From positions 1 through 52,009 of the forward strand of contig CAJTVK010000009.1 of assembly GCA_910579645.1 (NCBI GenBank): 52,009 bases of DNA. Direction: 5' to 3'. Below are positions 1 through 9,100 of this stretch, piece after piece. How positions within the stretch are numbered: position 1 is the stretch's first letter; each line of letters starts with the position of its first letter. The translations under genes were made by a program, and so were the position numbers. The notes beneath the pieces were generated by a model that saw nothing but the letters and a program-made list of their open reading frames with translations, made no database searches and was not told the origin of the DNA. The stretch is from an uncultured Lachnospiraceae bacterium. GTDB lineage: Bacteria; Bacillota; Clostridia; Lachnospirales; Lachnospiraceae.

Positions 1-18
1 CCTAGCTGTAGCTTCCAA
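1..18 (-). CDS. Start of a gene running off the left edge (6 codons)
   Basis: On the minus strand a strong AAGGAGG at 33-27 sits 8 nt before a TTG at 18, which opens a frame reading MEATAR to the edge of the window. Spacing and Shine-Dalgarno quality are what one expects of a real start. Too little is visible to name the product. From memory, similar N-termini occur on large serine recombinases of Firmicute elements, but that is only a guess. Confidence 0.35.
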
Positions 19-451
19 ACGATTTACCTCCTTCTGAATAGAATCATTCTTCTAAACCAGTCAACATTATTATATCCATTTTTCTATCTTTTCACAACCC
101 CTACATTGATGTCTGCTTTGGCAATATTTTTATTAAACAGATGCCAATATTTCCTACTGATTTTTGCACAGAAATGTCTTTTCCTTCTCTTTCCCATACC
201 CCATTTCATACCCCATTTGCGACAAAAACGATACAATCTGATGAAGCCTGATGAAAAGAGCAAGGTCCCGAAAAGTGCCATTTTACGGGCTTTACGAGAC
301 CTGATAAAGTAAGATAATGCACGCCTCCCCAAAACAAGAGACGAGTGCTAATTATTTTATTAAAATTTTGCAAACCCAGTGTTTATGCGGGTTTGTAAGT
401 TTCAAAATTCGTATTTTTCAAAGATAACACATGTTTTATCATCAAAAATAA
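19..451. other. Intergenic stretch with one small hairpin
   Basis: No convincing gene. Short frames exist on both strands but have no ribosome site and odd composition. A small hairpin, CAAACCC (371-377) with GGGTTTG (389-395), lies in AT-rich DNA. Nothing else recognised. Confidence 0.5.
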
Positions 452-494
452 CTGCTGTAAAAATCACCATTATCGTTATATACTTTTACAGCAG
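452..494 (-). terminator. Probable terminator after the lipoprotein gene
   Basis: Perfect 11-bp inverted repeat CTGCTGTAAAA (452-462) / TTTTACAGCAG (484-494). Read on the minus strand it starts about 19 nt after the stop of the gene at 513 and is followed by a T-rich tail. The 21-nt loop is long for an intrinsic terminator, so confidence is moderate. Confidence 0.5.
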
Positions 495-512
495 TCACCT
501 CTCTGAATACGA

Positions 513-1106
513 TCAATAATTGATCCCGTTGATTGCCAGTACTCCATCCGCCACGCTAAAGTTTATGCTTGCCGTTCTTCCGTCTGAAATGGGGAATCCC
601 GCCATGCATGGCTGGAAATTGTCGATATCAGCCTTCTCAACAGATTCCAGCAGATCGTCCGTAAACACCGCGTCTGCGCCAAGCTTCAGAAAGTCTTCCT
701 TCGTCTCTACCACATCCACACCCGGCAGGCCCACATAGACCGGAAACGCTGTCAGCTCCGCAAGCGCCTCCAGATCCTTTCTGGCGGCTGCATCCTTAAT
801 CTTTTCGGCAAATTCCTTTGCCGCCTCACTGTCAACCGCAAAGTTATCCTCGTATTCTTCCGCTGTCTGCACAGGTTTTTCTGCTGTCTGTGCCGTATGT
901 TCTGCCGCCTCTATCGGTTCTTTTACCGTCTCTGCCTCTGCCACCTCTGTTACTGTTTCCTGCTGTGTTTCCTCTGATATACTCACAGGAATCCCCTGCT
1001 GTGTTTCCTGACCGGGCTGGCGGCTTTCGCCGCAACCCGTCAGAACCGCCCCTGTCAGGGCAAAACCAAGAACCATAACAACCACACGTCTCATTTTCTT
1101 TCTCAA
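513..1106 (-). CDS. Putative lipoprotein, unknown function
   Basis: 197 aa. The N-terminus is a basic stretch, a hydrophobic segment and a lipobox ending LTGC, so the mature protein should be lipid-anchored outside the membrane. Residues about 30-80 are a low-complexity Glu/Thr/Gln-rich linker. The C-terminal ~110 residues form a compact domain (starting near AAKEFAEKI) that I do not recognise; it looks like the small NTF2-like or DUF4878-type folds found in Clostridial lipoproteins, but this is a guess. It starts 3 nt after the stop of the upstream RsiV-like gene, so the two are almost certainly co-transcribed. A hairpin follows the stop. Confidence 0.75.
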   Translation of the reverse strand: MRKKMRRVVVMVLGFALTGAVLTGCGESRQPGQETQQGIPVSISEETQQETVTEVAEAETVKEPIEAAEHTAQTAEKPVQTAEEYEDNFAVDSEAAKEFAEKIKDAAARKDLEALAELTAFPVYVGLPGVDVVETKEDFLKLGADAVFTDDLLESVEKADIDNFQPCMAGFPISDGRTASINFSVADGVLAINGINY

Positions 1107-1108
1107 TT

Positions 1109-1840
1109 TTACTTTCCTCCTGTAATCTCAAATTCAATTTCCCCCGATGAACCGGGTGCGATTTCATACTTCTCAAAAACAATGACCGGGCAGTTATTCC
1201 CATTGATATAGAACTTCGCATCTTCCGAAATCCCCGCAAACCCTCCTTCCTCTGCCGTAAAAAATGTTTCTCCCGCCCTTTGTCTTGCAGCAATCTGTTC
1301 CCTGATGCACCTGTTTGCCAGTTCCACATAATCGCCGCCCAGCATATCCTTTAACGTGACAGCCTTCCCTGTACTTAAATCTAAATTATAATACTTCGAT
1401 TCGCTGTAGGCATTTGTCCAGTTTTCGCTTCCCCTCACGACAAAGGAAAGATAATCGCTATTCTGCTGCTTGATTTCATAGCCGACCATAATCCTTATAT
1501 TATGCTCCGCCCACTCTTCCGTCGTACCGCCTGTTTCCAGAAAAGCGGTTCTGTATTCTTCCGCGCGTTTCACCGCTTCCTCTGCATACTGGTCACAGCG
1601 GTCAAGGATTTCCCGATTGATCCCATCTACAGTTATCCCGGTGTCCTCCGCAATCATCTCAATCGTAGGGATTTCCACGGATACTGCTATATCATCCTTT
1701 TCCGTTTCATAAGAGCGGAATGTCAATACCCGTGCCAACCCTCCGATTACCGGAAGTTCTCCCGCTTCCTTTGCAAATACCGGGCTTGTATTCAACGCCG
1801 CCGTGAAAAGAACACATGCCGCCGCTGCCATTGCTTCCAT
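1109..1840 (-). CDS. RsiV-like (DUF4163/DUF3298) exported protein lacking an anti-sigma N-terminus
   Basis: 243 aa. After a short hydrophobic export or anchor segment (residues 5-24) the rest matches the extracellular domain of RsiV/PdaC-type proteins: an N-terminal half with VLTFRSYET and VSVEIPTIEMI, then a DUF3298 half with YYNLDLSTGKAVTLKDML. Full-length RsiV proteins carry ~40 cytoplasmic residues that bind sigma-V; here they are absent. A well-placed GGAGG precedes a different ATG at 1869 (MSKLEIKK) in another frame, so either a frameshift or a recombination junction removed the native N-terminus, or translation starts at the weakly served ATG at 1840. Probably an orphaned sensor domain rather than a working anti-sigma factor. 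Operon with the downstream lipoprotein. Confidence 0.6.
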   Translation of the reverse strand: MEAMAAAACVLFTAALNTSPVFAKEAGELPVIGGLARVLTFRSYETEKDDIAVSVEIPTIEMIAEDTGITVDGINREILDRCDQYAEEAVKRAEEYRTAFLETGGTTEEWAEHNIRIMVGYEIKQQNSDYLSFVVRGSENWTNAYSESKYYNLDLSTGKAVTLKDMLGGDYVELANRCIREQIAARQRAGETFFTAEEGGFAGISEDAKFYINGNNCPVIVFEKYEIAPGSSGEIEFEITGGK

Positions 1841-1865
1841 ATATCTTTCTTTATTTCCAATTTAC

Positions 1866-1970
1866 TCATAAATCCGCCTCCTGCATATATCGTTCAGTCA
1901 GGATTCTTTCCGTTTCCTCGGTCAGTTTGAAATGCTTCCGCATCACGTTTTCGTCTTTCGGCCTTGCCAC
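1866..1970 (-). CDS. 34-aa ORF behind the oriT-like site; possibly a truncated MobC-type relaxosome protein
   Basis: GTG start at 1970 with GGAG at 1980-1977 (6-nt spacing). The peptide begins MARPKDENVMRKHFKLTEE and ends with YMQEADL. The MARPK.E start followed by a strand-helix pattern resembles the N-terminus of small ribbon-helix-helix mobilisation proteins, which commonly sit just after oriT in Firmicute elements; here it directly follows the oriT-like sequence at 1985-2060. It stops after 34 codons and its stop overlaps the ATG at 1869, so it is either a remnant or a very small protein. Confidence 0.35.
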   Translation of the reverse strand: MARPKDENVMRKHFKLTEETERILTERYMQEADL

Positions 1971-1984
1971 CTGTTTCTCCTTTT

Positions 1985-2060
1985 TTTGGGCAAGGACGTT
2001 CTATGGAACGCCGCATGATACGCATTTGTAGGCACGAAATGCAAGCCTTGCCGGGGAGTG
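1985..2060 (-). other. oriT-like sequence, copy 1
   Basis: Read on the minus strand this block aligns closely with 37242-37317 on the plus strand: shared ACTCCCCG, then ATTTCGTGCC, AAATGCGTATC, TGCGGCGTTC and TAGAACG in the same order and spacing. It contains the imperfect palindrome CGTTCTATGGAACG at 1997-2010. Such hairpin-plus-conserved-block sequences are typical of transfer origins of Clostridial mobilisable elements. No relaxase gene is in the window, so the assignment is by pattern and context. Confidence 0.45.
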
Positions 2061-2085
2061 CGTGCAGTGTCAAGTCAACAATCTC

Positions 2086-2114
2086 AAAAAGGGTTACAAG
2101 CTGTAACCCTTTTT
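2086..2114. terminator. Bidirectional intrinsic terminator
   Basis: Perfect 13-bp inverted repeat around a 3-nt loop: AAAAAGGGTTACA (2086-2098), AGC, TGTAACCCTTTTT (2102-2114). The A-run on one side and the T-run on the other make it functional in both directions. It separates the oriT-like block from the symporter remnant. Confidence 0.8.
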
Positions 2115-2280
2115 CCCCATGACTGTAAAATCTTTTTTCCATACAATATCGCGCGGATGCCGCTCTTTGCAAATTTTTCCGGTGCCTTATTCCGGCCGTA
2201 AACGGTTCCGATTCCCATAGTAAAAATGAATATTGCCGCGTCGGACATGGTTGCAAACATATACATCCCTCCGGTAACGG

Positions 2281-2452
2281 TTCCGCCTCTAAGCAGAACA
2301 AATCCACTGCGGTGGCAAAAAAATCCAGCATTACATTAATAGCCACGGAAATCGCAATAGCCTATGCCGGAATTTCCCTCTGTAAAAGGCGTAAAAAAAT
2401 TGTCCGGTATAATGCCCAGAATCCTTCTTTCCCCATGGAAACACCCAAAGAA
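2281..2452 (-). pseudogene. Decayed second copy of the HATPase-symporter gene
   Basis: Two pieces in different frames match the intact symporter encoded at 3023-4609. One reads IIPDNFFTPFTEGN (compare IVPGNFFTPFTEGN); the other, after a large internal deletion, reads INVMLDFFATAVDLFCLEAE (compare LNVILEFATTAVNLFCLQAE near its C-terminus). Identity is well below 100%, so this is an old paralogue rather than a recent duplication. The frame then runs on into unrelated sequence without homology. Confidence 0.7.
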
Positions 2453-2513
2453 TATCTCCACGTCATGACATGCCATGGCTATATGGTAGTTTGTCAGAGT
2501 AAATTCCGTCATT

Positions 2514-2978
2514 TCAGACTCCTAAAAGATGAAAGCCATTCATACGGTACTGTTTGATCTTGTTTTTAATGTCTTCCGTCCTCTTTTTATTGATATCCTG
2601 TTTTTCATAGATATCGTCCAGCAGAAGGTCTATATTTTTCTGCATCAGCATATTGGTATGCACCATATTCTGCATGATATCAATTGCATTTCTGGGATTA
2701 TTCCTGATAAATTCTTCCAGAGAATCCTTTGTGATACGCATCAGCAGTACCTCATCGTAGGCAACTACGGTATAGATACTGGGCTGGCCGGAAAGCACAT
2801 GGGTTTCCCCGAAACACTTTGGCTTGGAATAAATTCCGATCAAATGTTCCTCCTTCTCCCCAAACCGGATATAAACCGCCACGGAACCGGAAATGATTTT
2901 ATACATTTCCTCATAAATCCCGCCCTCTTTCATAATAATTTCATCTGCATGAAATTGAAGCATTTTTGCATTTTCCAT
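2514..2978 (-). CDS. Cyclic-nucleotide-binding-domain protein without DNA-binding domain
   Basis: 154 aa. Residues about 5-115 form a Crp-type effector domain: an early IIMKEGG, the GSVAVYI strand, a CFGETHVLSGQPS phosphate-binding-cassette-like stretch and a late LLMRITKDSLEEFI. The C-terminal ~40 residues are a charged helix (EKQDINKKRTEDIKNK), probably coiled coil; there is no helix-turn-helix. It may therefore work by protein contact rather than as a transcription factor. The cassette lacks an obvious conserved Arg, so cAMP binding is doubtful. Last gene of the biosynthetic/regulatory run, 44 nt after the HATPase-symporter; GGGAGG lies upstream of the start. Confidence 0.8.
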   Translation of the reverse strand: MENAKMLQFHADEIIMKEGGIYEEMYKIISGSVAVYIRFGEKEEHLIGIYSKPKCFGETHVLSGQPSIYTVVAYDEVLLMRITKDSLEEFIRNNPRNAIDIMQNMVHTNMLMQKNIDLLLDDIYEKQDINKKRTEDIKNKIKQYRMNGFHLLGV

Positions 2979-3022
2979 TTCTCTTCCGCCTCCCTTCTAT
3001 AATGATTTCCCGGCTTCCGTCC

Positions 3023-4609
3023 CTACTCACGCTTCTCATCTCTAAGCCTTCCGACATCCAGCATGTCAAGGCCGGCGGCCAGTTCCACCAGCTCTGCCTG
3101 CAGACAGAACAGATTCACCGCCGTAGTGGCAAATTCCAGTATCACATTGAGAGCAATCGTGACCGCTATGGCCTCCATGGGTATTTTAAGCTGAACAAAC
3201 AAAATGGTATAGCAGGTCAGCGCGCCGCCGGGAATGGGAGGCGCCGCCACTGCCAGCACAATGGAAATGAGAAAGGCCGTAGCCAGCCACACCGGGGAAA
3301 CCGTCACACCGTAAATTTCCGCCATGCAAAATCCAACCGCCAGAAACATAACGGAAACTCCCGGCATAAAGATGACCTGTCCCAACGGAACACCAAAATT
3401 GACAATCCTCCTGTCAATCCCAAGGTCTTTTTCACAGCACTCCATATTCACCCCGAAAGCCGCCGAGGAAGATGCCGTGGTCAGGGCAATCAGAAAGGTG
3501 GGCATCATTTTTTTCAGCAGTACCCGCGGATGCACCTTCCTCCCTGCACTTACCAGCACAAGATATACTGCCAGAAGAATCAAATCCCCCATAAGCATTG
3601 CCAGAATCAGTTTGTATGCAGGAAGAAATACAGAAAAGTCATTGCTAAGTATCATATTTAGGATACTTCCAAATACAAACAGCGGCACAAAGGAACTGAC
3701 CGCCTCCATGATAAGCTGTACAATATAGTTAGACTGCTCCACAAAGGACGCGGCAACCGTGGCTTTGTTCCCCAGAATCAGCATTGCCATGCCAATCAGC
3801 ACTGCAACAAAAATAATCTGCAGGGGATTCCCCTCCGTAAAGGGCGTAAAAAAATTCCCCGGAACAATGTCCAGAACCATCTGAAACAGTTCGGAAAAGT
3901 CAAACATCCCCCCGCCCCCGGCCTTAAAGGAAAAAAGAGGCATGGCTGTCCCGCAGGCAGGCAGTGTCAGAAGGACTGTCATCAGCATAAAGCGTCCGAT
4001 CATCCTTTTTCCAATCCTGCCCATGGTAGCCATATCTCCGATACTGTATATTCCCCAAGCAACCGAAAGGAACACCATAGGCCCTGCAATGGCCGATAAA
4101 AGCCCCATAAAACGGTTAAACACAGGGCCGATAAGATTCTTTGCAAGAAAGGCGCGGACACCCTCCGGCAGAAAACGGCACAGCCCGCCGCACAAAAGGG
4201 CAAGAGCCACTGACAGAGCCAAAGAAATCATCTGGGAACGTTTTTTCTTTTTCGGCGTAAACAAAATCAGATTTTCCCCGTTTTTGTACTGCCACACAGG
4301 AGCAACACCCATATTGGCAAGCAGCCCCCTAAGCACTTCGCTCCGCTCTTCCTCCCCCGTGTCAAAGGGATCAAACTGCTCCCCCTTAAGGGAAAGTTCC
4401 AGACGGATGCGCTGAAAGCGTCTGGTGTGCTTCTGCACAAATACCGCCTCCGCGCCGAATGCATCCTGGTACTTTAGCAGGGTTTCCTCCACTGCAAGGC
4501 GTATCTGGAGAATGTTTCTTCCATCCACTCCCCATTCTTCCAGACTTTTTTCCGCAAGGCCGCTTGCCTTGGCAATATTTTCATTACTAAGCGTCAGTTT
4601 CTCCATCAT
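3023..4609 (-). CDS. Dicarboxylate/amino-acid:cation symporter with N-terminal degenerate RsbW-like domain
   Basis: 528 aa from the ATG at 4609, which has AAGGA just upstream; an in-frame ATG at 4696 lacks a close ribosome site. Residues ~1-125 look like an anti-sigma HATPase domain (MEKLTLSNENIAKASGLAEK, an IRLAVEETLLKY helix at the N-box, EQFDPFD at the G1-box, SEVLRGLLANMG at the G2-box). The N-box Asn and the DxGxPF glycines are missing, so ATP binding is unlikely. Residues ~140-520 are a DAACS (GltP/SDF) transporter with the TTASSSAAFGVNM serine-rich hairpin, the FGVPLGQVIFMPG motif and about eight membrane spans. It follows the PP2C gene in the same run, which suggests that substrate uptake is linked to the partner-switching system. 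Confidence 0.85.
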   Translation of the reverse strand: MMEKLTLSNENIAKASGLAEKSLEEWGVDGRNILQIRLAVEETLLKYQDAFGAEAVFVQKHTRRFQRIRLELSLKGEQFDPFDTGEEERSEVLRGLLANMGVAPVWQYKNGENLILFTPKKKKRSQMISLALSVALALLCGGLCRFLPEGVRAFLAKNLIGPVFNRFMGLLSAIAGPMVFLSVAWGIYSIGDMATMGRIGKRMIGRFMLMTVLLTLPACGTAMPLFSFKAGGGGMFDFSELFQMVLDIVPGNFFTPFTEGNPLQIIFVAVLIGMAMLILGNKATVAASFVEQSNYIVQLIMEAVSSFVPLFVFGSILNMILSNDFSVFLPAYKLILAMLMGDLILLAVYLVLVSAGRKVHPRVLLKKMMPTFLIALTTASSSAAFGVNMECCEKDLGIDRRIVNFGVPLGQVIFMPGVSVMFLAVGFCMAEIYGVTVSPVWLATAFLISIVLAVAAPPIPGGALTCYTILFVQLKIPMEAIAVTIALNVILEFATTAVNLFCLQAELVELAAGLDMLDVGRLRDEKRE

Positions 4610-4720
4610 TTTCCTTCTTCTGTCTTCCTGTTTCCTTCTCCATTCCGAAGCGTTTACGCCGTGGGGCGACGCAAATCTCTGATTTATGTCTGCCATCGGG
4701 CTTATTCGTGACGCTCCCAA

Positions 4721-6160
4721 TCATCCCTGCATCCGCTTCTTATACTCGAAGCAGAGCATGGTAATATCGTCAAACTGTTCCGCACCCCCTACAAATGCGT
4801 CGATATCCGCTTTCACTGCGGGAAGCAGTTCCGACGGGGAGCACGATGCATTTGCACAAAGCACCCTCCCCAGCCGTTCCATGCCATACAGTTCATTGTC
4901 CTTATTGGTGGCCTCGGTAACGCCGTCCGTGTACTGGAAAAACTTATCCCCCACTTCAAGCTGCATAGAGCCGCATTTATATTGAATCCCTTCCATGCCT
5001 GCAAGGACAAAGCCCGCCCGTACCTTATAAGGCTCAAAGACACCGTTCTTTTTACAGATAAAGGGTATCTCATGGCCCGCATTTACGAACCGGAGTTCAC
5101 CCGTCACAAGATCCAATACCCCTTCAAAGGCAGTGATGAACATTCCCTCAGAATTGGATTCACACAGAAGTTCGTTTACCTCCGTGAACACTTCCCCCAA
5201 GTCCCGCCCCGGCTGGGTATGATCCTTGATCAGTGTTTTTCCGATGACCATAAACAGTGCCGCAGGAACGCCCTTGCCGGACACATCCGCCGCCACGACG
5301 GCAAGATGCCGTTCATCCACCATGAAAAAGTCATAAAAATCGCCGCCCACTTCCTTTGCCGGCTCCATGGCCGCAAACACGTCAAACTCCTCCCTCTCCG
5401 GGAAAGCCGGAAAGATACAGGGCAGCATGGACTGCTGGATATTGGTTGCCACGCTCAGTTCCGCCGTAGTTTTCATGGTCTTTGCACTTTGGTTGATGGA
5501 ATAAAAAATCATCCAAAATTCCACCACAAATATCAGGCACACCGTAATATACAGCAGGAAAAACCATGGATTATTGGGATAAATCCCCACGCCGTTGGAC
5601 ACAAGGTTGATAAAGTAAAACCCCACCACCGAGATAAAAAGCGCAGGAAGGAACACCGTCATTTTCCCGCCCACCGCTTCAATGGTGCGGTGTATGGGCT
5701 TTTTCAGGAAACGGGCATACAGTACGGAAAATACGGCGTAAACAAAAATCTTAATCACGATAAAAAAAATCAGATTGGGCGTATCATAAGGGCTTTCCTT
5801 AATAAACCCCAGAGCCGTCCCAAGGAGGGTATCCGTAGTTCCGCAGAACATAAAGGTACTCACATTGGCAATCAGACAGGCCATCAGGGAAATGGAAAGT
5901 TTGGTAGACCAACTGTCTTTGTACAGAAACTGCGGCACAATGCATACCAGTGCGGAAAGCCCCAGTATCCCTACCGCATCGTTGTACAGATTAATGGAAT
6001 AGCTGACAAACGCCATAATATATCCCACAATGGCTCCGATGGTCCAGAAAACAGCCCTTACAGACCCTTTATATTTCGGGGTAAGCGTAATCCCCGTCAA
6101 CAGTCCTGCAAAAACCGATGCCATAAAAACCGCAAAACTCCAGAGTGCAATTGATACCAT
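4721..6160 (-). CDS. Membrane-anchored SpoIIE/RsbU-type PP2C serine phosphatase
   Basis: 479 aa. The first ~215 residues contain about six hydrophobic membrane spans; the cytoplasmic C-terminal ~240 residues are a PP2C_SIG phosphatase. Metal-binding and core motifs are intact: GGDFYDFF near residue 270, ADVSGKGVPAALFM near 293, NAGHEIPF, YTDGVTEA near 411 and DDITMLCFEY near 464. In partner-switching pathways such enzymes dephosphorylate the serine of a STAS protein; the obvious substrate here is the STAS protein encoded at 10742-11044. The membrane part has no recognised sensor domain. It starts 16 nt after NRPS1 with GAGGGAAG ahead of the ATG, so it is probably translated from the same transcript. 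Confidence 0.9.
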   Translation of the reverse strand: MVSIALWSFAVFMASVFAGLLTGITLTPKYKGSVRAVFWTIGAIVGYIMAFVSYSINLYNDAVGILGLSALVCIVPQFLYKDSWSTKLSISLMACLIANVSTFMFCGTTDTLLGTALGFIKESPYDTPNLIFFIVIKIFVYAVFSVLYARFLKKPIHRTIEAVGGKMTVFLPALFISVVGFYFINLVSNGVGIYPNNPWFFLLYITVCLIFVVEFWMIFYSINQSAKTMKTTAELSVATNIQQSMLPCIFPAFPEREEFDVFAAMEPAKEVGGDFYDFFMVDERHLAVVAADVSGKGVPAALFMVIGKTLIKDHTQPGRDLGEVFTEVNELLCESNSEGMFITAFEGVLDLVTGELRFVNAGHEIPFICKKNGVFEPYKVRAGFVLAGMEGIQYKCGSMQLEVGDKFFQYTDGVTEATNKDNELYGMERLGRVLCANASCSPSELLPAVKADIDAFVGGAEQFDDITMLCFEYKKRMQG

Positions 6161-6176
6161 TTGACTTCCCTCTCTC

Positions 6177-9100
6177 TTAAAATAAATCCATGCCTTTTAA
6201 GGCAGACAGATATTTGTCTAAATATTCTTCCGTAACTGGACTCCATCCCTCTCCCAGATTCTCTAAATATCTGTTGGTGACCTCCTGTAACACAGGGATG
6301 TCCCGGCGGCCTTTTGACAGTTCATTTGTCATAAGGCCCTGTAGCTGCTCCCTGCCTTCCTCCGTGCGTTTGCGTTCCTGCACAAGCGCATAAAATTCTT
6401 CGTCGGGCAGTATGTCAATGACATATCCCAGCTTCACAGCCCCCCGGAATAAATCCGCAAATTTCAGTTCCATGGGCGGGTACACATGAAATACCGCCGT
6501 ATCCGCGCCGGTAGCTGTCAGCGTTACAATGTTATGGGCCGTCTCGTCCACAGGGGAAAAGTTTACGCTTCCCTCATAGACAGACTTAGGAGCCGCGCCT
6601 ATTTTAATATAGGAAGAAAACTGGCGTGTAAAGGCATTGGAATGAAGATTCATCTGAAATTCCCCATCACAGATACGCCCCTGTAAGTTTCCGATGCGCA
6701 TGATTTTGATTTTCAGCCCATCCGCCACTGCCGCCCGCAGCATTTCATATTCCGCCATATATTTAGAATAAATATACTTATTATGTATTTCCTGCCCAAT
6801 ATAGAAGTCCGACTCTCCAAAGCCGTCCTTCCCGGCGTTCCCGGCGGTCATGCCCGCAACGCTGATGGTGGAAATCTGGCAGAGCACTGCTTCCTCCCTT
6901 TTTGCAAAGCGGATGAGGTTCTTAACGCCCATTGTATTAATCTTTTCTAAATTATCCCCATAGGAAAAATGAGATACATTGGCCGCAGAGTTGATAATGG
7001 TATCAATTCTGACAGGACACTCCTGTACAAAAATATCCGGATTGGTAATATCCCCTTCCACAACCAGCCATTTCTCCCCATACCCTTCGGAGAAATCCTC
7101 CTCCGCATAATAAAACAAAGAAGACTTCACACGCTTTAAAGCCGTAAGGGTTTTCTTGGGCCGTGAAAGACAGACAATTTTTCCGCACAGCTTGGGATTC
7201 CTTAACAAATCCACTAAAATATGTATACCCAGATACCCTGTCACCCCAGTCAGAAGCACATTTCCAAGGTACATGGGGCTGGCCTTTTCCCGGGTATGGC
7301 TGTCAAGATATTCCTGAAACCCGCCGTAATCCAGAGCCTTAATGTCAAACCCCTCATCTTCTTTGGCATCTTCCTTTTTATAAATCCGCTCCAGTAAAAG
7401 AGCCGGCGTGGGGAACTGGTATAAGTCCCCAAATTCCAGCTGGTTTTCCGAAAGCCCCAGCTTTTCCTCGATTTTAAGCATGACCGTGACTGCGTTTAAG
7501 GAATCTCCTCCCAGTTCAAAGAAATTATCGTCCATGCCCGCCTGCTCTATAGCCAGCACTTCCTGGAAAGCGGTGCATACCTGTTTTTCCCTCTCCGTCT
7601 CCGGCTTTCTGTATATACGGACATATTCCACAGGCTCCGCTTCCAGAGCTTTCAGATCGGTCTTGCCGTTAGGCGTCTGGGGCATGGCATCCAGTTCCTT
7701 TAACACATCGGGCACCATATAGGCAGTGAGCCTCCCTTTCATATGGGTCCTTAATGCCTCCACGTCCACAGCCCCTTTGGACACGGCCGTGTAAAAGCCT
7801 GCCAGATGGCTGGTCTTTTCAATTTTCCGTATCATACAGCAGCATGCCGCCACCCCGGGAAATTCTCCCATGACATTTTCAATTTCCGAAAGTTCAATGC
7901 GCAGTCCCCGCAGTTTCACCTGTCTGTCATTTCTGCCGCAATACATAAGTCTTCCGTCGTCGGAAAAATAACCCAAATCCCCTGTCCGGTACAGGCAGAT
8001 GCCCCGCCAGTCAATATATTTTTCTTCCGTTTCCTCCGGCCTGTCTTTATAACCGATGCCCACGCCGTTCCCATATACGCAGATTTCCCCCACAGCGCCG
8101 AAAGGCACCGGGTTCCTCTCTCCATTCAAGAGAAGGATACCCATATTGGCAATGGGGGTACCGATGGAAACCGCATCCCCGGCCTCTGTGATGGTTGCCC
8201 CGATGGTTGTCTCTGTAGGGCCATAGCCATTGTAAATCCGTATGTTATAGGTGTCCGCCAGCCGCTTTACAAGACTGCCCGGCAAAACCTCCCCGGCCGC
8301 AAGGATGGCCTTCACACTGCCTAAGGCTTTCCGAAAAGCTTCGTTTGCCAGATAAGCCGTAATCCGGGAGGGTGTACAGTGGAGAATATCCGCCCCGTGA
8401 CGCAGAATATGAGCCGCCAGTTCCCCTGCATCCACCATGGCTTTCTCATTCCCCAGTTCCACAAACAGACCGTTCATCAGCGGCACAAAGATTTCAAACA
8501 GGGAAATGTCAAAACAGATAGAGCCAATGGCTGTAATCCCTTTACCGTTCCTGGTGACATCTCTGTTAAAAGGATTGTTATCCGGATGCACAATGTTTGC
8601 AATGCCTCTATGAGAAAGCATCACCCCTTTCGGGCGTCCTGTGGTGCCAGATGTATAAATCATATAGGCCAGGTCATCCTGCCTAATTTCCGGCAAAAGG
8701 GCAGGTTCTGCTTCCTGGGACAAAAGGTCGTCAATTTCTATGTAATCGTAGGTTTGGGCAATCTCCACATCCTTAGATGAAATCAGCCGGGCCATCCGGC
8801 CGTTGTCTGTCAATAAGCCGGCGTTGGAAGCGCCGCAGTTATTGATAATATAAGAAATCCTGTCCGCAGGATAGGCAGGATCCACCGGGATAAAAGCCGC
8901 TCCTGCTTTGGATATGCCAAGAATCGTGGGAATCAGACGGTAATCCCTCTTTAGCATAAAGGCAACGCTGTCGCCCCTTTCCACCCCCAGCCGCCTTAAC
9001 CCGCAGGCAATCCGGTCGCTTATCTCATGAAGCTGCCCAAAAGTAAAGGCATGTTCCCCTGCATATAGGGCAGGGGCATCTTCATATTTCTCTGCCGCAC

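Noticed and set aside
84..332. Open frames on both strands near the left end
   Set aside because: No ribosome site, no recognisable domain, and each overlaps the other; left as intergenic.
2084..2266. 60-codon minus-strand ORF with hydrophobic N-terminus (MYMFATMSDAAIFIFTMG)
   Set aside because: Lies within the decayed symporter/terminator region and ends in the terminator stem; probably debris.
4982..6154. 390-codon open frame on the plus strand
   Set aside because: It lies entirely antisense to the PP2C phosphatase gene, whose motifs are unmistakable; composition (His/Lys/Arg-rich) is typical of a shadow frame.
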